Below are positions 53,521-63,216 of a stretch of DNA of 64,000 bases, in pieces (within the stretch, counting starts at the first letter, position 1; the number at the start of each line of letters is the position of its first letter). The translations under genes were made by a program, and so were the position numbers. The notes under the pieces are model-generated. The model was not told the origin of the DNA. It worked only from the letters and a program-made list of their open reading frames with translations, and searched no databases. This stretch comes from Bryobacterales bacterium KBS 96 (lineage in GTDB: Bacteria > Acidobacteriota > Terriglobia > Bryobacterales > Bryobacteraceae): positions 1,714,629 to 1,778,628 of the forward strand of contig KB906767.1 in the NCBI GenBank assembly GCA_000381625.1, written 5' to 3'.

Positions 53521-54246
53521 ATGAGAACGGACGGACGAGGCTTCGACCAGGCACGACCGCTTAAGATTGCCACCGGCTATCTGCTCACCGCCGAAGGATC
53601 GGCGCTGATCGAGATTGGCCACACGCGAGTTCTGTGCGCCGCGACAATAGAAGACACCGTACCGCCGTTCCTCCGCAACACCGGAAAAGGCTGGGTGACG
53701 GCTGAGTACTCCATGTTGCCGCGAGCGACAAGCACACGCACCCCCCGCGAGGTCACGAAGGGAAAGCCCTCGGGACGGACGCACGAAATTCAACGCCTCA
53801 TCGGGCGGTCGCTGCGATCCGTGGTCGATCTGAACGCGCTGGGCGAACGTAGCATTGTCGTGGATTGCGATGTCATCCAGGCCGATGGCGGCACGCGCAC
53901 GGCATCGATCACCGGCGCCTACGTTGCGCTTTCGTTGGCTATTGAAAAGCTGGTCAAATTTAAGGTAATTTCCCGGAACCCGCTTATCGACGCAGTGGCC
54001 GCGACCAGTGTCGGCATCGTCGATGGCGCGGCCATGCTAGACCTGTGCTACGACGAAGATTCGCGAGCCGATGTCGATATGAACGTCGTAATGACCGGAT
54101 CAGGCCGTTTCGTCGAACTGCAGGCCACCGCTGAAAAAGTTCCCTTCGATGATGCGCAGATGGCCGGTCTCCTCAGCCTTGCGCGCAACGGCATACGAGA
54201 ACTGCTGAATGCACAGACAATCGCAATTGAGCAGGTTGCCGCGTGA
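53521..54246 (+). CDS. rph: ribonuclease PH
   Basis: 241 residues, full length. Phosphorolytic 3'-5' exoribonuclease that trims tRNA 3' ends. Signatures: [79 protein letters not shown] and the C-terminal [22 protein letters not shown]. It overlaps rdgB by 4 bp, a common and conserved gene pair. Confidence 0.97.
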   Translation: MRTDGRGFDQARPLKIATGYLLTAEGSALIEIGHTRVLCAATIEDTVPPFLRNTGKGWVTAEYSMLPRATSTRTPREVTKGKPSGRTHEIQRLIGRSLRSVVDLNALGERSIVVDCDVIQADGGTRTASITGAYVALSLAIEKLVKFKVISRNPLIDAVAATSVGIVDGAAMLDLCYDEDSRADVDMNVVMTGSGRFVELQATAEKVPFDDAQMAGLLSLARNGIRELLNAQTIAIEQVAA

Positions 54247-54863
54247 CGCTGTATGCGTCTACGAGTAATCCTGGGAAGCTGCGCGAGTTCCTTCGGGCCT
54301 GTGACCAGGTTGCCGCCGCCGATTTGACGATTCAACCGTTGCCGGGCTTGCAGGACCTGGCGCCCCCACAAGAGACGGGTGAGACTTTCGAAGAGAACGC
54401 TGTTGCTAAAGCGCTCTACTATTCGAAGTTTTGCGATGGCTGTGTTTTCGCCGACGATTCAGGTCTTGAGGTATCGGCCCTCGGCGGCGCGCCTGGAGTT
54501 CGTTCCGCGCGATACGCTGGCGAGAACGCCACCGACGAGGAAAACAACGCGCTAGTGCTCCGAAATCTCGAAGCCTCATCCGATCGGCGGGCGCGCTTCG
54601 TGTGTGTTATTGCGCTGGCCCTGCGCGGAAGATTTCTCCATACCGTGCGCGGAACCGTGGAAGGCGAGATCCTGACGGCGGCACGGGGAGCAAACGGCTT
54701 CGGCTACGATCCTCTGTTTTTCTATCCCCCGCTCAAACGCTCATTCGGCCAGATCGGCGCGGACGAGAAGTTTGCGGTCAGCCATCGCGGCCGGGCGCTT
54801 CGCTCGCTATTCGAATGGATTTCCCGGTCACCCGATATGCAAGCCAGCCGGTTCGTCGGATAA
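54243..54863 (+). CDS. rdgB: non-canonical purine NTP pyrophosphatase (RdgB/HAM1)
   Basis: 206 residues. It hydrolyses ITP, dITP and XTP to monophosphates, keeping deaminated purines out of nucleic acids. Motifs: [11 protein letters not shown] at the N-terminus, [59 protein letters not shown] and [14 protein letters not shown] start overlapping the rph stop. It is followed by the aminotransferase gene after 9 bp. Confidence 0.96.
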   Translation: MTLYASTSNPGKLREFLRACDQVAAADLTIQPLPGLQDLAPPQETGETFEENAVAKALYYSKFCDGCVFADDSGLEVSALGGAPGVRSARYAGENATDEENNALVLRNLEASSDRRARFVCVIALALRGRFLHTVRGTVEGEILTAARGANGFGYDPLFFYPPLKRSFGQIGADEKFAVSHRGRALRSLFEWISRSPDMQASRFVG

Positions 54864-54872
54864 GATACCTAC

Positions 54873-55751
54873 ATGCATCGGCGCCTGCTGCACAATGGCA
54901 TGTTGCACGAAACCTCGGAGCCGCTGGTTTCCCCAGGGCAAACGGGTTTTATGAATGGCTGGGGGGTCTTCAGCACCATTCGTGTATATAACGGAGTTCT
55001 CTTCGCCTATCGGCGCCACTACGAGCGGATGAAGCGCGATGCCGAACGGATGCGCGTGCCGGTTCCGCTTTCGGCGGAAGAACTGGAGCGCGAGCTGTTT
55101 AAGCTGGTCGATGCCAATGGCGCTTTCAACGCAACACTACGTGTCGCAATTGTTCGCAACCACGGAGGCCCCTTCGAGGGCGCCGGCATCCGCACGAATG
55201 CGGACGTAGTTGCATTCACGACCGGCCTCACCGATTGGGGCCAGGGCGTGAAGCTCTCTTACGTCGAAAATGGCCGTCACGCGGCCTCACCGTTCGCCGG
55301 AGCCAAAGTGACATCGTGGTCTCAGAATCTGACCATGAACGAAGAAGCGCACGAGAAAGGCTTTGACGAAGCCATTTTGCTGAACGAGCGCGGACACGTG
55401 AGTGAATGCACATCCGCCAACATCTTTGCCGTGCAAGGGAGGCAGGTGCTTACGCCGCCGCTAAAGAGCTCAGGTTGCCTTGCGGGCGTAACGCGGGCTA
55501 TTCTTCTCGAGGAAATTCACTTGGCTGGCATCGAGATCCTGGAACGAGAATTGACTCCACAACAACTGGAAGCTTCCGACCAGGTGTTTATCACGTCCAC
55601 CACTCGCGATCTGCTGCCGGTGTTTGAAATAGAGCGGCGTAGCCTCGGGCAAAATCGCGACGTGTTGGGCAATCTGCAGCGCGCTTTTCACGCATATCAA
55701 CTAAAGTACGTCGATTCGCACCCACGACGAGAGGAGGCGCTCACAAATTGA
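54873..55751 (+). CDS. class IV aminotransferase (branched-chain/D-amino-acid/PabC type)
   Basis: 292 residues, PLP-dependent fold type IV. The sequence GWGVFSTIRVYNGVLFAYRRHYERM begins the domain. The PLP lysine is in GAKVTSWSQNLTMNEEAHEKGFDEAILLNERGHVSECTSANIFAV, and GVTRAILLE plus VFITSTTRDLLPVFEI follow. IlvE, D-amino-acid transaminase and aminodeoxychorismate lyase cannot be separated by eye. It belongs to the rph-rdgB operon and overlaps the next gene by 4 bp. Confidence 0.88.
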   Translation: MHRRLLHNGMLHETSEPLVSPGQTGFMNGWGVFSTIRVYNGVLFAYRRHYERMKRDAERMRVPVPLSAEELERELFKLVDANGAFNATLRVAIVRNHGGPFEGAGIRTNADVVAFTTGLTDWGQGVKLSYVENGRHAASPFAGAKVTSWSQNLTMNEEAHEKGFDEAILLNERGHVSECTSANIFAVQGRQVLTPPLKSSGCLAGVTRAILLEEIHLAGIEILERELTPQQLEASDQVFITSTTRDLLPVFEIERRSLGQNRDVLGNLQRAFHAYQLKYVDSHPRREEALTN

Positions 55752-56149
55752 AGATCGACGATCTCGAATGCGAACAATGCGGGAGCCGCAACATCCGCCG
55801 GGCGCGCCTCTGTACGTGGAAAGACCGTCTCCGTGTTTTGATTGGCGTCTACCCCTTCCGTTGCCGCGATTGTCAGACGCGCTTCATTGCCGGTGTTCTG
55901 CTTCTCTCTAAAGCGCCGTATGCTAAATGCCCGAAGTGTTTGCGAACCGAGCTCAGCGCCTGGTCGCGGCGCCATTACAATCCGGGCTTGGCGGCCAATC
56001 TGCTAATTGAGTTGGGCGCTCGCAAATATCGCTGTCCCGCCTGCCGTTATAATTTCGTCAGTTTCCGCCGCAGGCTGGGTTCACGACAAGCCGAGGCGCT
56101 TCTTGACGACAGTAGCGCCGAGACCGACTTCGCGCGCTTCACGCGTTGA
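55748..56149 (+). CDS. zinc-ribbon protein of unknown function
   Basis: 133 residues with three or four CxxC knuckles (CEQCGSRNIRR, CRDCQTRF, CPKCLRTEL, CPACRYNF), suggesting two zinc ribbons around a hydrophobic stretch (FIAGVLLLSKAPY). It starts at TTG overlapping the aminotransferase stop by 4 bp. It ends 11 bp inside the convergent GAF gene. Family not recognised. Confidence 0.75.
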   Translation: MKIDDLECEQCGSRNIRRARLCTWKDRLRVLIGVYPFRCRDCQTRFIAGVLLLSKAPYAKCPKCLRTELSAWSRRHYNPGLAANLLIELGARKYRCPACRYNFVSFRRRLGSRQAEALLDDSSAETDFARFTR

Positions 56150-56687
56150 GGACGGCCGGACTCGCCATGCGCGACAGAACTAACAGGCAGCCTACCTGTT
56201 CCCCCATCGTTGTCAACAGTTCCAACTCGCTGCCGGAATGGCTATGGGCCTCGCGATGCTGCACATTAATAACGCCGACAACCCGGTTTTGAGAAATAAC
56301 AGGCGCCGATAGAAACGCTTCGAACGTGTCTTGCGGCAGATCCTTGAAATATTTGAACCGGCGATCATTGTAGGCCTCGCGGGAGATTGCCAGCAGTCGC
56401 CGCTCGCGCGCCACCCAGCCGGTCAGACCTTCATCCAATCGCAATCGTACTTTGCCGATATTCGCGCGGTCCACCGCATTCGACGCGAAGAGAATCAGCT
56501 CACCACCTTCCACCAGGTAGACAAGGCAGGAGTCGCACTCCATGAATTCAACAATAAGGTCGACGATTTCGTGAAGCACGTCGTCGAGAGTCATATCGCG
56601 GGTCATCAAACGACTGACCCGCTGAAAGACTCTTAATTGTTGCTCCGCCTTTTCCAGCTTCTGTTCAAGCTCACGAACCTTTGACAC
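56139..56687 (-). CDS. GAF domain protein
   Basis: About 182 residues. A short N-terminal coiled coil (VRELEQKLEKAEQQLRVFQRVSRLM) precedes a single GAF domain (LDDVLHEIVDLIVEFMECDSCLVYLVEGGELILFAS...LDEGLTGWVARERRLLAISREAYND...SAPVISQNRVVGVINVQHREAH). No output domain is attached, so it may act as a ligand- or redox-sensing partner. I chose GTG 56687 (a second GTG follows at 56684); TTG 56720 would add a non-conserved piece. It diverges from bactofilin. Confidence 0.83.
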   Translation of the reverse strand: MSKVRELEQKLEKAEQQLRVFQRVSRLMTRDMTLDDVLHEIVDLIVEFMECDSCLVYLVEGGELILFASNAVDRANIGKVRLRLDEGLTGWVARERRLLAISREAYNDRRFKYFKDLPQDTFEAFLSAPVISQNRVVGVINVQHREAHSHSGSELELLTTMGEQVGCLLVLSRMASPAVLNA

Positions 56688-56781
56688 CACTGGTATTATG
56701 CCAAACCGGCGCGGCCGCAATTTGCGCGCCTCGATGAAGTAGTACCATGAGAACTAGCCTTTTGAGGAGACGCAACTTCGG

Positions 56782-57333
56782 ATGTGGAGTAAGAGAAGAG
56801 AAGACGAGATCCAACCGAGGCCGGTGACTCCGGCCGCGGGCCCAACAGCGGAGCCCCAGAGGAGAGAATCCAACGTTATGTCGACGCCAACAAGAACTTT
56901 CGATCCCGAGTCGCGTGTGCCGGCTTCCGGATCGGCCACGCTGGGCAAGAACGTGACCGTAAAGGGCCAAATCTTCAGCCGTGAAGACTTGACTATCGAT
57001 GGCGAGGTGGAAGGCACCGTCGAGTGCCATGAGCATCGGCTGACCATTGGGCCGAACGGACGCGTACAGGCGGGGCTCAAAGCGCGTGAGATCGTTATCT
57101 ACGGATCGATTCAAGGGAATGTCGAAGCCGTTGAGAAGATTGATATCAAGAAGGAAGCGAAGCTTGTCGGCGATATCAAAACCAGCCGCATCATGATAGA
57201 AGACGGCGCGTATTTCAAGGGCAGCATCGACATCAGCAAGGCCGCCCAGGTGCAGCGCCCCACACCGGTACAGACAAGCAATCCAACCGTTCCGGCCACA
57301 CCAGTACCTGCTGGAGTCAACTCCTCGAAGTAA
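56782..57333 (+). CDS. bactofilin family protein
   Basis: 183 residues. The bactofilin beta-helix core spans about 45-150 (ATLGKNVTVKGQIFSREDLTIDGEVEGTVECHEHRLTIGPNGRVQAGLKAREIVIYGSIQGNVEAVEKIDIKKEAKLVGDIKTSRIMIEDGAYFKGSI), with disordered tails of about 45 and 35 residues. Bactofilins polymerise into membrane-associated filaments used in cell shape, stalks and polarity. The start may be ATG 56782 or the internal ATG 56878. A methyltransferase gene follows on the same strand. Confidence 0.92.
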   Translation: MWSKRREDEIQPRPVTPAAGPTAEPQRRESNVMSTPTRTFDPESRVPASGSATLGKNVTVKGQIFSREDLTIDGEVEGTVECHEHRLTIGPNGRVQAGLKAREIVIYGSIQGNVEAVEKIDIKKEAKLVGDIKTSRIMIEDGAYFKGSIDISKAAQVQRPTPVQTSNPTVPATPVPAGVNSSK

Positions 57334-57403
57334 GATTGAGTGGAGAAAGGCATTTGCTCGGGGGTTTGCATCTGCAACGCACTCCGCAACACGGTAAGTC
57401 TCT

Positions 57404-58111
57404 TTGTGGAAGGATCGATTTCGAAAAGTTTTCGGTGGACACGCCGGTTCCCCGGATCCTCGTGCGGGAGCCGGCCGCCCGGATTTGCGAAGCGGCGAAA
57501 GCCGTACTTCGCCTAAAGGCGCGCCCGGTCCCATCACTCGCCAAAGCAAGGGGGCCGATCAATTCTTCGCGGCTCTGCAAAGCGAAGAGCCTCTCACCGT
57601 TCTGGATCTGGCGGGCGCGAGCCAGGCCAACATCATGTTCATCACGGAGCTGGGTCACCGGCTTGCGTCCGACGACATCGTGGCCACCATGGAACAGTGC
57701 TTCGGCGATGGTGATTTCCTTGAAAATCAGGAGAACTCCGAGCGAGTCGCGCGATTTCTTAGCCAGACGCTGAAGTTCCCCGACGAACATTTCGATGGAG
57801 CGCTGATATGGGATAGCTTGCAATTTCTGGCTCCATCTTTGCTCGAACAGACCGTCGAGCAATTGATGCGCGTGATGAAACCGGGCGGCGTCATGCTCGC
57901 CTTCTTCAGCTCCGACGAGAAGGCAAGCCAAATCCCCGTTTACAACTACCGCATCCAGGATCAAAGAACTCTACTGCTCGTGCCGCGCGGCGCTTACAGG
58001 CCGGTGCAATACTTCAATAACCGCGCGCTCGAACGTATGTTCGACCGCGCACAATCACTGAAATTCTTCCTCACTCGCGATCACCTTCGCGAAGTGTTGA
58101 TCCGGCGCTGA
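57404..58111 (+). CDS. class I SAM-dependent methyltransferase-like protein
   Basis: 235 residues. After a disordered N-terminus (about 1-55) a Rossmann-like fold is visible: motif I as TVLDLAGASQANIMFI, and motif IV-V-like HFDGALIWDSLQFL followed by LMRVMKPGGVMLAFF, a pattern typical of methyltransferases. Motif I lacks the usual GxGxG, so SAM binding is uncertain. The GTG start lies 70 bp after the bactofilin gene on the same strand, and the end is 8 bp from the convergent MFS gene. Confidence 0.72.
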   Translation: MWKDRFRKVFGGHAGSPDPRAGAGRPDLRSGESRTSPKGAPGPITRQSKGADQFFAALQSEEPLTVLDLAGASQANIMFITELGHRLASDDIVATMEQCFGDGDFLENQENSERVARFLSQTLKFPDEHFDGALIWDSLQFLAPSLLEQTVEQLMRVMKPGGVMLAFFSSDEKASQIPVYNYRIQDQRTLLLVPRGAYRPVQYFNNRALERMFDRAQSLKFFLTRDHLREVLIRR

Positions 58112-58119
58112 TTTAAAAG

Positions 58120-59430
58120 CTAGGCTTCGAGCGCCGCCGGCGCAGCCGGCCGCGGATCTCCCGACTTGGGAGGCTCAATCACCGACTTTGTAGGATTGAT
58201 CAGCAGGAACAACAATCCGCTCACCAGAAGCATGGCCGCCAGCGGATACATCGGGAGATTAAACTGCTGGTGCAGCGTGAAGTTGTGGTTCTTGAGATAA
58301 AGGACCGCATAGCCAAAGGCTACCGACGAAAGAAACGATCCCACCTGTCCGGCCATATTCATGGAAGCGGAGATGCCACCGGAGTGCTTTTCGCCGACGT
58401 CCATGCAGACGGCCCAGGACACGGGGAGCATGGAGTCTTGGCAGCCGTAGCTGAACGCCAGGAAAATTGCCGCGAGAACGTTGCTCGGCGTAAAAGCCGT
58501 TGCCATCAATAGCACGCCACCGAGCAGCAATCCGCCGGCGCCCACCGAGCGGCGCGCCCATTTCAGGCCGATACGGGTCACCAGACTGTCGCTGAGCCAT
58601 CCTCCAAACAAATTCCCGCAGGCGCCAATTATGAACGGCAGCATGGCCCAGTACTTCATTTGTTGCGGCGAAAACCCACGGCCCTGCTCCAGATATGTCG
58701 GCATCCACGAAATGAAAAAGAACGATCCCCAGCAATACGTGTGATACATCACCAAAATCAGCCAAAAGTTCGCGCTTTTTGAAACCACTTTCCAAGGAAG
58801 CCGGTGGCTGCGCGCGACATCCGGCGTAATGCCGATCTCTTCCAGTTCTTTGGCCGTAACACTCGGCACGAGACGCGGATGATCGCGATACAGCCGGTAC
58901 CATCCCGCGCCCCACACCACCCCGACCAAGCCAAGACTGTAAAATGCCGTTCGCCATCCAAAGTTAACCATCAAGGGAACAACGATGAGCGGCGAAAGTG
59001 CTCCGCCGATACGGCTAGCCATCCACGCGATACCCATCGCGCGGCCACGTTCGCGGTCCGGAAACCAGCGTGTGATGCACGCCGAGATGTTCGGATACGC
59101 GCCGGCTTCACCTGCTCCAAACAGAAAGCGAACCAGCAATAGCGACCAATAACGCGTGATCGCGCCCGTCAAGACAGTGAATGCCGACCACCAAAGGACG
59201 ATTCGCGTCAGAATGCGGCGCCCGCCGAGCCGGTCTCCTAAGGTGCCCGTCGGAATCTCGAAAAGAGCATACGAGATTGTAAATACGCCCAGCACCCAGC
59301 CCCATTGCGCCGAATCCAGATGCAGTTCCCTTTGCATCGGGCCTGAAGCTACGGCGATACAGACACGGTCGAGGTACGTTATGACCGAAAGAAGAAACAG
59401 ACCGCCCAAGACTCGATTGCGATAACGCAT
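58120..59430 (-). CDS. MFS transporter (anion:cation symporter family)
   Basis: 436 residues, twelve helices. ITYLDRVCIAVASGPMQREL in helix 1 and GTLGDRLGGRR after helix 2, with WWSAFTVLTGAITRYWSLLLVRFLFGAGEAGAYPNISACITRWFPDRERGRAMG, are characteristic of the ACS family (sugar-acid transporters such as GudP, ExuT, DgoT). The C-terminal tail is proline-rich. A KDG kinase gene lies 0.7 kb away, so a sugar acid is a reasonable substrate, though the two genes are on opposite strands with a DinB gene between. Confidence 0.88.
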   Translation of the reverse strand: MRYRNRVLGGLFLLSVITYLDRVCIAVASGPMQRELHLDSAQWGWVLGVFTISYALFEIPTGTLGDRLGGRRILTRIVLWWSAFTVLTGAITRYWSLLLVRFLFGAGEAGAYPNISACITRWFPDRERGRAMGIAWMASRIGGALSPLIVVPLMVNFGWRTAFYSLGLVGVVWGAGWYRLYRDHPRLVPSVTAKELEEIGITPDVARSHRLPWKVVSKSANFWLILVMYHTYCWGSFFFISWMPTYLEQGRGFSPQQMKYWAMLPFIIGACGNLFGGWLSDSLVTRIGLKWARRSVGAGGLLLGGVLLMATAFTPSNVLAAIFLAFSYGCQDSMLPVSWAVCMDVGEKHSGGISASMNMAGQVGSFLSSVAFGYAVLYLKNHNFTLHQQFNLPMYPLAAMLLVSGLLFLLINPTKSVIEPPKSGDPRPAAPAALEA

Positions 59431-59530
59431 GAATCGGGCATTATTTCATATAGGCTCCTCGGAAAGAGAAGCCCGAGACTGTTACCATCTTTCTGGATCA
59501 ACCAAACGCGAATCCATCGAAAGGAGTTCC

Positions 59531-60043
59531 ATGAAAAAGCTCTTGCTCACGTTGGCCGTATGTTGTCTGACGGCCGGTTTCACCTATGCTCAGGACTCGA
59601 ATCAGCTTCTGAACATTCTCATAAAGCACTGGGAAACGTCAAAGCAATTTTCGATTGCCGTGGCGGACGCCATGCCGGCGGACCAATATAGCGCTCAACC
59701 CGCGCCCCCGGAGAAAACCTTCGGCGGTATGGTAAACCACATTGCCTCAGCGAACGGCTTCTATTGTTCGGTTGCTCTTGGCACTGAAAATCCTATCGGC
59801 AAGACGGCCGAAGATAGCAAAGATGCGGCGATTAAGAACCTCACCAAATCGTACGACTATTGCATCGATGGTTTGAAGAAGATGTCGGAAGCCGATCTGA
59901 TGAAGACGCACGGCAAAGGCTCCCGGCAAATGACTGCCTTCGAAGCTTTCTGGGGCGCATTCACGCACGCGGCGCATCACCGCGCTCAGCTTGAAGTCTT
60001 CCTGCGCCTAAAGGGCCAGCAACCCCCGGAATATAAGTTCTAA
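59531..60043 (+). CDS. exported DinB-like (DinB_2) protein
   Basis: 170 residues. Signal peptide MKKLLLTLAVCCLTAGFTYAQ, then a four-helix DinB-type bundle with three candidate metal-binding histidines (MVNHIASANGFY; FTHAAHHRAQLEVFLRLKGQQPP). AAGGAG sits 4 nt before the ATG, so the start is clear; the frame continues upstream without a signal. The DinB_2 family includes metal-dependent thiol-S-transferases, but exported members are uncharacterised. Confidence 0.85.
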   Translation: MKKLLLTLAVCCLTAGFTYAQDSNQLLNILIKHWETSKQFSIAVADAMPADQYSAQPAPPEKTFGGMVNHIASANGFYCSVALGTENPIGKTAEDSKDAAIKNLTKSYDYCIDGLKKMSEADLMKTHGKGSRQMTAFEAFWGAFTHAAHHRAQLEVFLRLKGQQPPEYKF

Positions 60044-60129
60044 CGCGGGTTTGAACCAGGGGCGAGGCACGCCAGTCTCGCCTCGGTATACGTACCCGCA
60101 AGGTCCGCTCGATACAATCCAAAAAGTAA

Positions 60130-61164
60130 ATGGCACACTTGATCGCAACCTTCGGCGAAATTATGCTTCGCCTCGCACCCCCCGGATTTGAGCGTTTTCT
60201 CCAGTCGCCACAGTTTCAAGCCACATGGGGCGGCGGCGAGGCAAATGTAGCAGTCGCCGTTGCCCAGTTTGGGGCAAAGAGCCGCTACATTACGGTGCTG
60301 CCGGATGGCAATCCCATCGCCGACGCATTTATGGGCGAGCTGCGCCGGTTCAACGTAGACGCGAACCATATCGTGCGAGGGCCTGGGCGCCTGGGCATCT
60401 ACTTCGTTGAGACTGGCGCGAACCAGCGGCCATCAAAGGTCGTTTACGACCGCGCTCATAGCGCCATCTCCATCGCCAAGGCCGGCGCCATCGATTGGAA
60501 GCAGGCGCTCGAAGGCGCCACATGGTTCCACATCACCGGTATTACGCCGGCATTGAGCGAATCCGCCGCCGCACTTGCCCTGGAATCCGTAAAAGCCGCC
60601 AAACAGATGGGCGCAACCGTCTCGCTCGATCTCAATTTTCGCAAGAACTTGTGGAGATGGGGCAAGAAGGCGTATGACGTCATGCCGGAGCTTGTTGCGC
60701 ATACCGACGTTTGTATCGCCAACGAGGAAGATTGCCAGCGCTGCCTGAACATCCACGTTGACATCGATGTTGAAAGCGGCGAACTTGAGCGCGAGTTGTA
60801 CAGCGAACTTGCCGAACGCGTACTCGCGACGTATCCGAACCTGAAGACCCTGGCAATTACTCTTCGCGAATCGAAGAGCGCCTCTCACAACGGGTGGTCG
60901 GCCTGCCTGCACAACCGCAAGGGCTTTCTGCTAAGCCGCCACTACGAAATCACCAATATTGTTGATCGAGTCGGCGGCGGAGACAGTTTTGCGGGCGGCC
61001 TGATCTACGGACTTACGCATCTTGGATCGGAGCAGGAGGCCCTAGAATTCGCGGTGGCGGCCTCTGCTTTAAAACATTCGGTGCCTGGCGATTTCAACCG
61101 CTTCACCCTGGAAGAAGTGCAGGCCCTCGTCAAAGGCGGCGGCTCAGGCCGCGTCCAGAGATAA
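60130..61164 (+). CDS. kdgK: 2-dehydro-3-deoxygluconokinase (PfkB family)
   Basis: 344 residues, PfkB sugar kinase. [41 protein letters not shown] at the N-terminus is typical of KDG kinases. The catalytic motif is [17 protein letters not shown] (Asp in GGGDSF). It phosphorylates 2-keto-3-deoxygluconate, the end product of acid-sugar dehydratases such as the enolase-superfamily enzyme at 21.2 kb. The KDPG aldolase gene is not in the window. Confidence 0.9.
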   Translation: MAHLIATFGEIMLRLAPPGFERFLQSPQFQATWGGGEANVAVAVAQFGAKSRYITVLPDGNPIADAFMGELRRFNVDANHIVRGPGRLGIYFVETGANQRPSKVVYDRAHSAISIAKAGAIDWKQALEGATWFHITGITPALSESAAALALESVKAAKQMGATVSLDLNFRKNLWRWGKKAYDVMPELVAHTDVCIANEEDCQRCLNIHVDIDVESGELERELYSELAERVLATYPNLKTLAITLRESKSASHNGWSACLHNRKGFLLSRHYEITNIVDRVGGGDSFAGGLIYGLTHLGSEQEALEFAVAASALKHSVPGDFNRFTLEEVQALVKGGGSGRVQR

Positions 61165-61176
61165 ACAAGGAATCGT

Positions 61177-62523
61177 TCACTTTCTTGCTACCGTCCCACT
61201 GGGCTGCACAATTCGCGATAGGCTGCTGAATACCTGCATCTGTAGCCAGCCGCCAATCGCCGAAATTGCTAGCGCGCTCAACGGATTCAAAACGAGTCCC
61301 CGGCTCAGGTTGGAAAGACCCAGAAAAATGCACGCCCAATAGAGAAGAAATCCGGTCGCAACGCCAACCGCCGGCCGCCACCGGTCCGCCTTGCGGCGGG
61401 AACGCGGTGAAAGCAGACCGCCGATCAAACCTCCGGCGATGGAACACAGCAGTAATCCGACCGGAATCGATACTTGCACCGGGGCGGTTGCGGTTAGCAG
61501 ATTGGGCGTGGAAACTGAGACTTTCGTCGCTCCCGCCCATTGCGGCGTAAAAGTGGTCCGGACCTCAAATTGGCCGGCGGCGATTTGCATCTGCTGAGCG
61601 CCTAGTTGGGCATGGCCCGAATCGATCGAAAATGCCACAACCCGCGGCGCAGCGGCAGCAATCGGCATTCCCTGATCGTTCGTGAGCGTGGCGATGAGTT
61701 CCGCCCCATCAACCAGCGAGATGTTAGGCGGACTCGCTCGGAGCGCCAGGCGAGTGATCGGCGGCATGAAGTGTATCTTCAAATTCTTATCGCCGTCGAA
61801 ATCCGTCGGAGGCACGCTTCCGAGAAACTCAACCGTGACGTCGCCCGGCGCCGTGGAAGTCAGCACCGATTGGCCGTTCGGCTCCCCTGCCGGGATACTC
61901 AGCGGCGCCGGGTTCATGCTATGGCTGCTGTCATACACATTCAGCAGAATGTTCGCCGGAATCGACTCGTCCGGCCCAACCAGAAACGCTTGAACGGTCG
62001 CGGCGTCGCGCCCGTCCGCAAGAAATGGCCGGTCTGGACTGAAGCGAAGCGTAATTCGTGGAAGCGCACGGACACTTTGCGCAGCAGGCGTCCCCAGTTC
62101 CGGCCGGGGCCGCACCACGCTTGTCGGAGACGGCGGCGGGGGCTTTGGGTTCGCCCTTCGCACCTGAACAAACTGGCCGCCCGGGAGAAGCTCCGGATTT
62201 TTGGCCCAGATGTAGACGAGGCCACTCCCCGGAACCGAAACCGCCGTACGCTTCGACAACTGTCCGGCGCCGATGGTGACAGTTCCCAGTTGCTTGACCT
62301 CGCCGGAAGCTTGCCGTGCCTGCAGCAGCACCGGCAGTGATTTTGGCGCCGGCGCTGGCCGGTTCGCGGCATCCAACAAGGCAACCTGAATTACAATCTT
62401 CTCGCCGGATTCGATGGACTGGGGGTTGATTTCGGCGGCCAGCTTGACGGGGCTAACGCTCGCGCCGAAAAACGGTGCGGGACTGAGAGCGAGAAAGAGC
62501 AAATGTTGCGGTCGCAGCCACAT
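61177..62523 (-). CDS. exported Ig-like/invasin-type protein with C-terminal membrane anchor
   Basis: 448 residues. Signal peptide (MWLRPQHLLFLALSPAPFFGAS), then three beta-sandwich-like modules: EINPQSIESGEKIVIQVALLDAANRPAP, LRFSPDRPFLADGRDAATVQAFLV and ASPPNISLVDGAELIATLTNDQGMPIAAAA, the pattern of bacterial Ig-like adhesin domains. They are followed by two or three C-terminal transmembrane helices (VGLLLCSIAGGLIGGLL, VGVATGFLLYWACIFLGL). ATG 62523 has GGAGG five bases upstream, which decides the start. Function unknown; convergent with kdgK. Confidence 0.82.
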   Translation of the reverse strand: MWLRPQHLLFLALSPAPFFGASVSPVKLAAEINPQSIESGEKIVIQVALLDAANRPAPAPKSLPVLLQARQASGEVKQLGTVTIGAGQLSKRTAVSVPGSGLVYIWAKNPELLPGGQFVQVRRANPKPPPPSPTSVVRPRPELGTPAAQSVRALPRITLRFSPDRPFLADGRDAATVQAFLVGPDESIPANILLNVYDSSHSMNPAPLSIPAGEPNGQSVLTSTAPGDVTVEFLGSVPPTDFDGDKNLKIHFMPPITRLALRASPPNISLVDGAELIATLTNDQGMPIAAAAPRVVAFSIDSGHAQLGAQQMQIAAGQFEVRTTFTPQWAGATKVSVSTPNLLTATAPVQVSIPVGLLLCSIAGGLIGGLLSPRSRRKADRWRPAVGVATGFLLYWACIFLGLSNLSRGLVLNPLSALAISAIGGWLQMQVFSSLSRIVQPSGTVARK

Positions 62524-62709
62524 GATTCCTCCGATTTCACCCATGGCCCGGTCAGGTTTGTCTTCTTTAAATCATGCAGCAATTTCGAAAAATCGTGAAG
62601 AGAATTTGTCGTGGTTCCTAAAGAAAGCAGATGGCGGGCAAGGCGTCAGGTTTGCCGACGCCTTCCCCCTTCTCACCCGCCACTCCTCCGAACTGAGAGG
62701 CCCTGGCGC

Positions 62710-63096
62710 TTAGCCTCTGGCGGCGACCATCTGAATTGTGCTGTAGACGGCATCCGGTAGGAACGCCTTATCAATGCAGTCCAGGGCGCCGAGCGAGAGG
62801 CAAGCGGCGCGCATTTCGTCGGATGGTTCAGAAGTCATCACCAACACCGATATGGGTAGCCGAGCCTCACGGATATACCGCAAAACGTCCAGCCCGCTGC
62901 CTTCTTTCAGATAAAGATCGAGCAGCAGGACATCGGCCTGCGTTCCATCCAAGAGCAGCTTCGCGCCCGCTACGTCCTCGGCTGTCCCGACCAGCAGGAC
63001 GCCAGGAAACTCCTCCAGAAGAGATTCCACGCGCCTCAGGAAAACGGCAGAATCCTCGACGACGGCGACGCAGACGGCCTTTCCCTGTGGTGACAT
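62710..63096 (-). CDS. single-domain response regulator
   Basis: 128 residues, receiver domain only. Phospho-acceptor Asp in VLLLDLYLKEG, acidic pocket VVEDS near the N-terminus, the Thr/Ser in VLVMTSEP and the conserved Lys in CIDKAF. It has no output domain, so it likely works in a phosphorelay or as a competitor for the neighbouring kinase. It lies 120 bp downstream of the NarL-type regulator on the same strand. Confidence 0.9.
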   Translation of the reverse strand: MSPQGKAVCVAVVEDSAVFLRRVESLLEEFPGVLLVGTAEDVAGAKLLLDGTQADVLLLDLYLKEGSGLDVLRYIREARLPISVLVMTSEPSDEMRAACLSLGALDCIDKAFLPDAVYSTIQMVAARG

Positions 63097-63216
63097 GATT
63101 CATTCTGGGATTAAAGTTGTCCAGAAAACAGTCGGGCGCCTCTGATTCCGATGTCAGAAACGGCAAGCGTGCGCTCAGAACATTCTGACAAGCGAATCGG
63201 AAGACACGCGAGAGTA

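Noticed and set aside
53153-53554. A 133-residue minus-strand frame before rph
   Set aside because: It covers the small membrane gene in antisense and its C-terminal part has no recognisable domain or ribosome-binding site.
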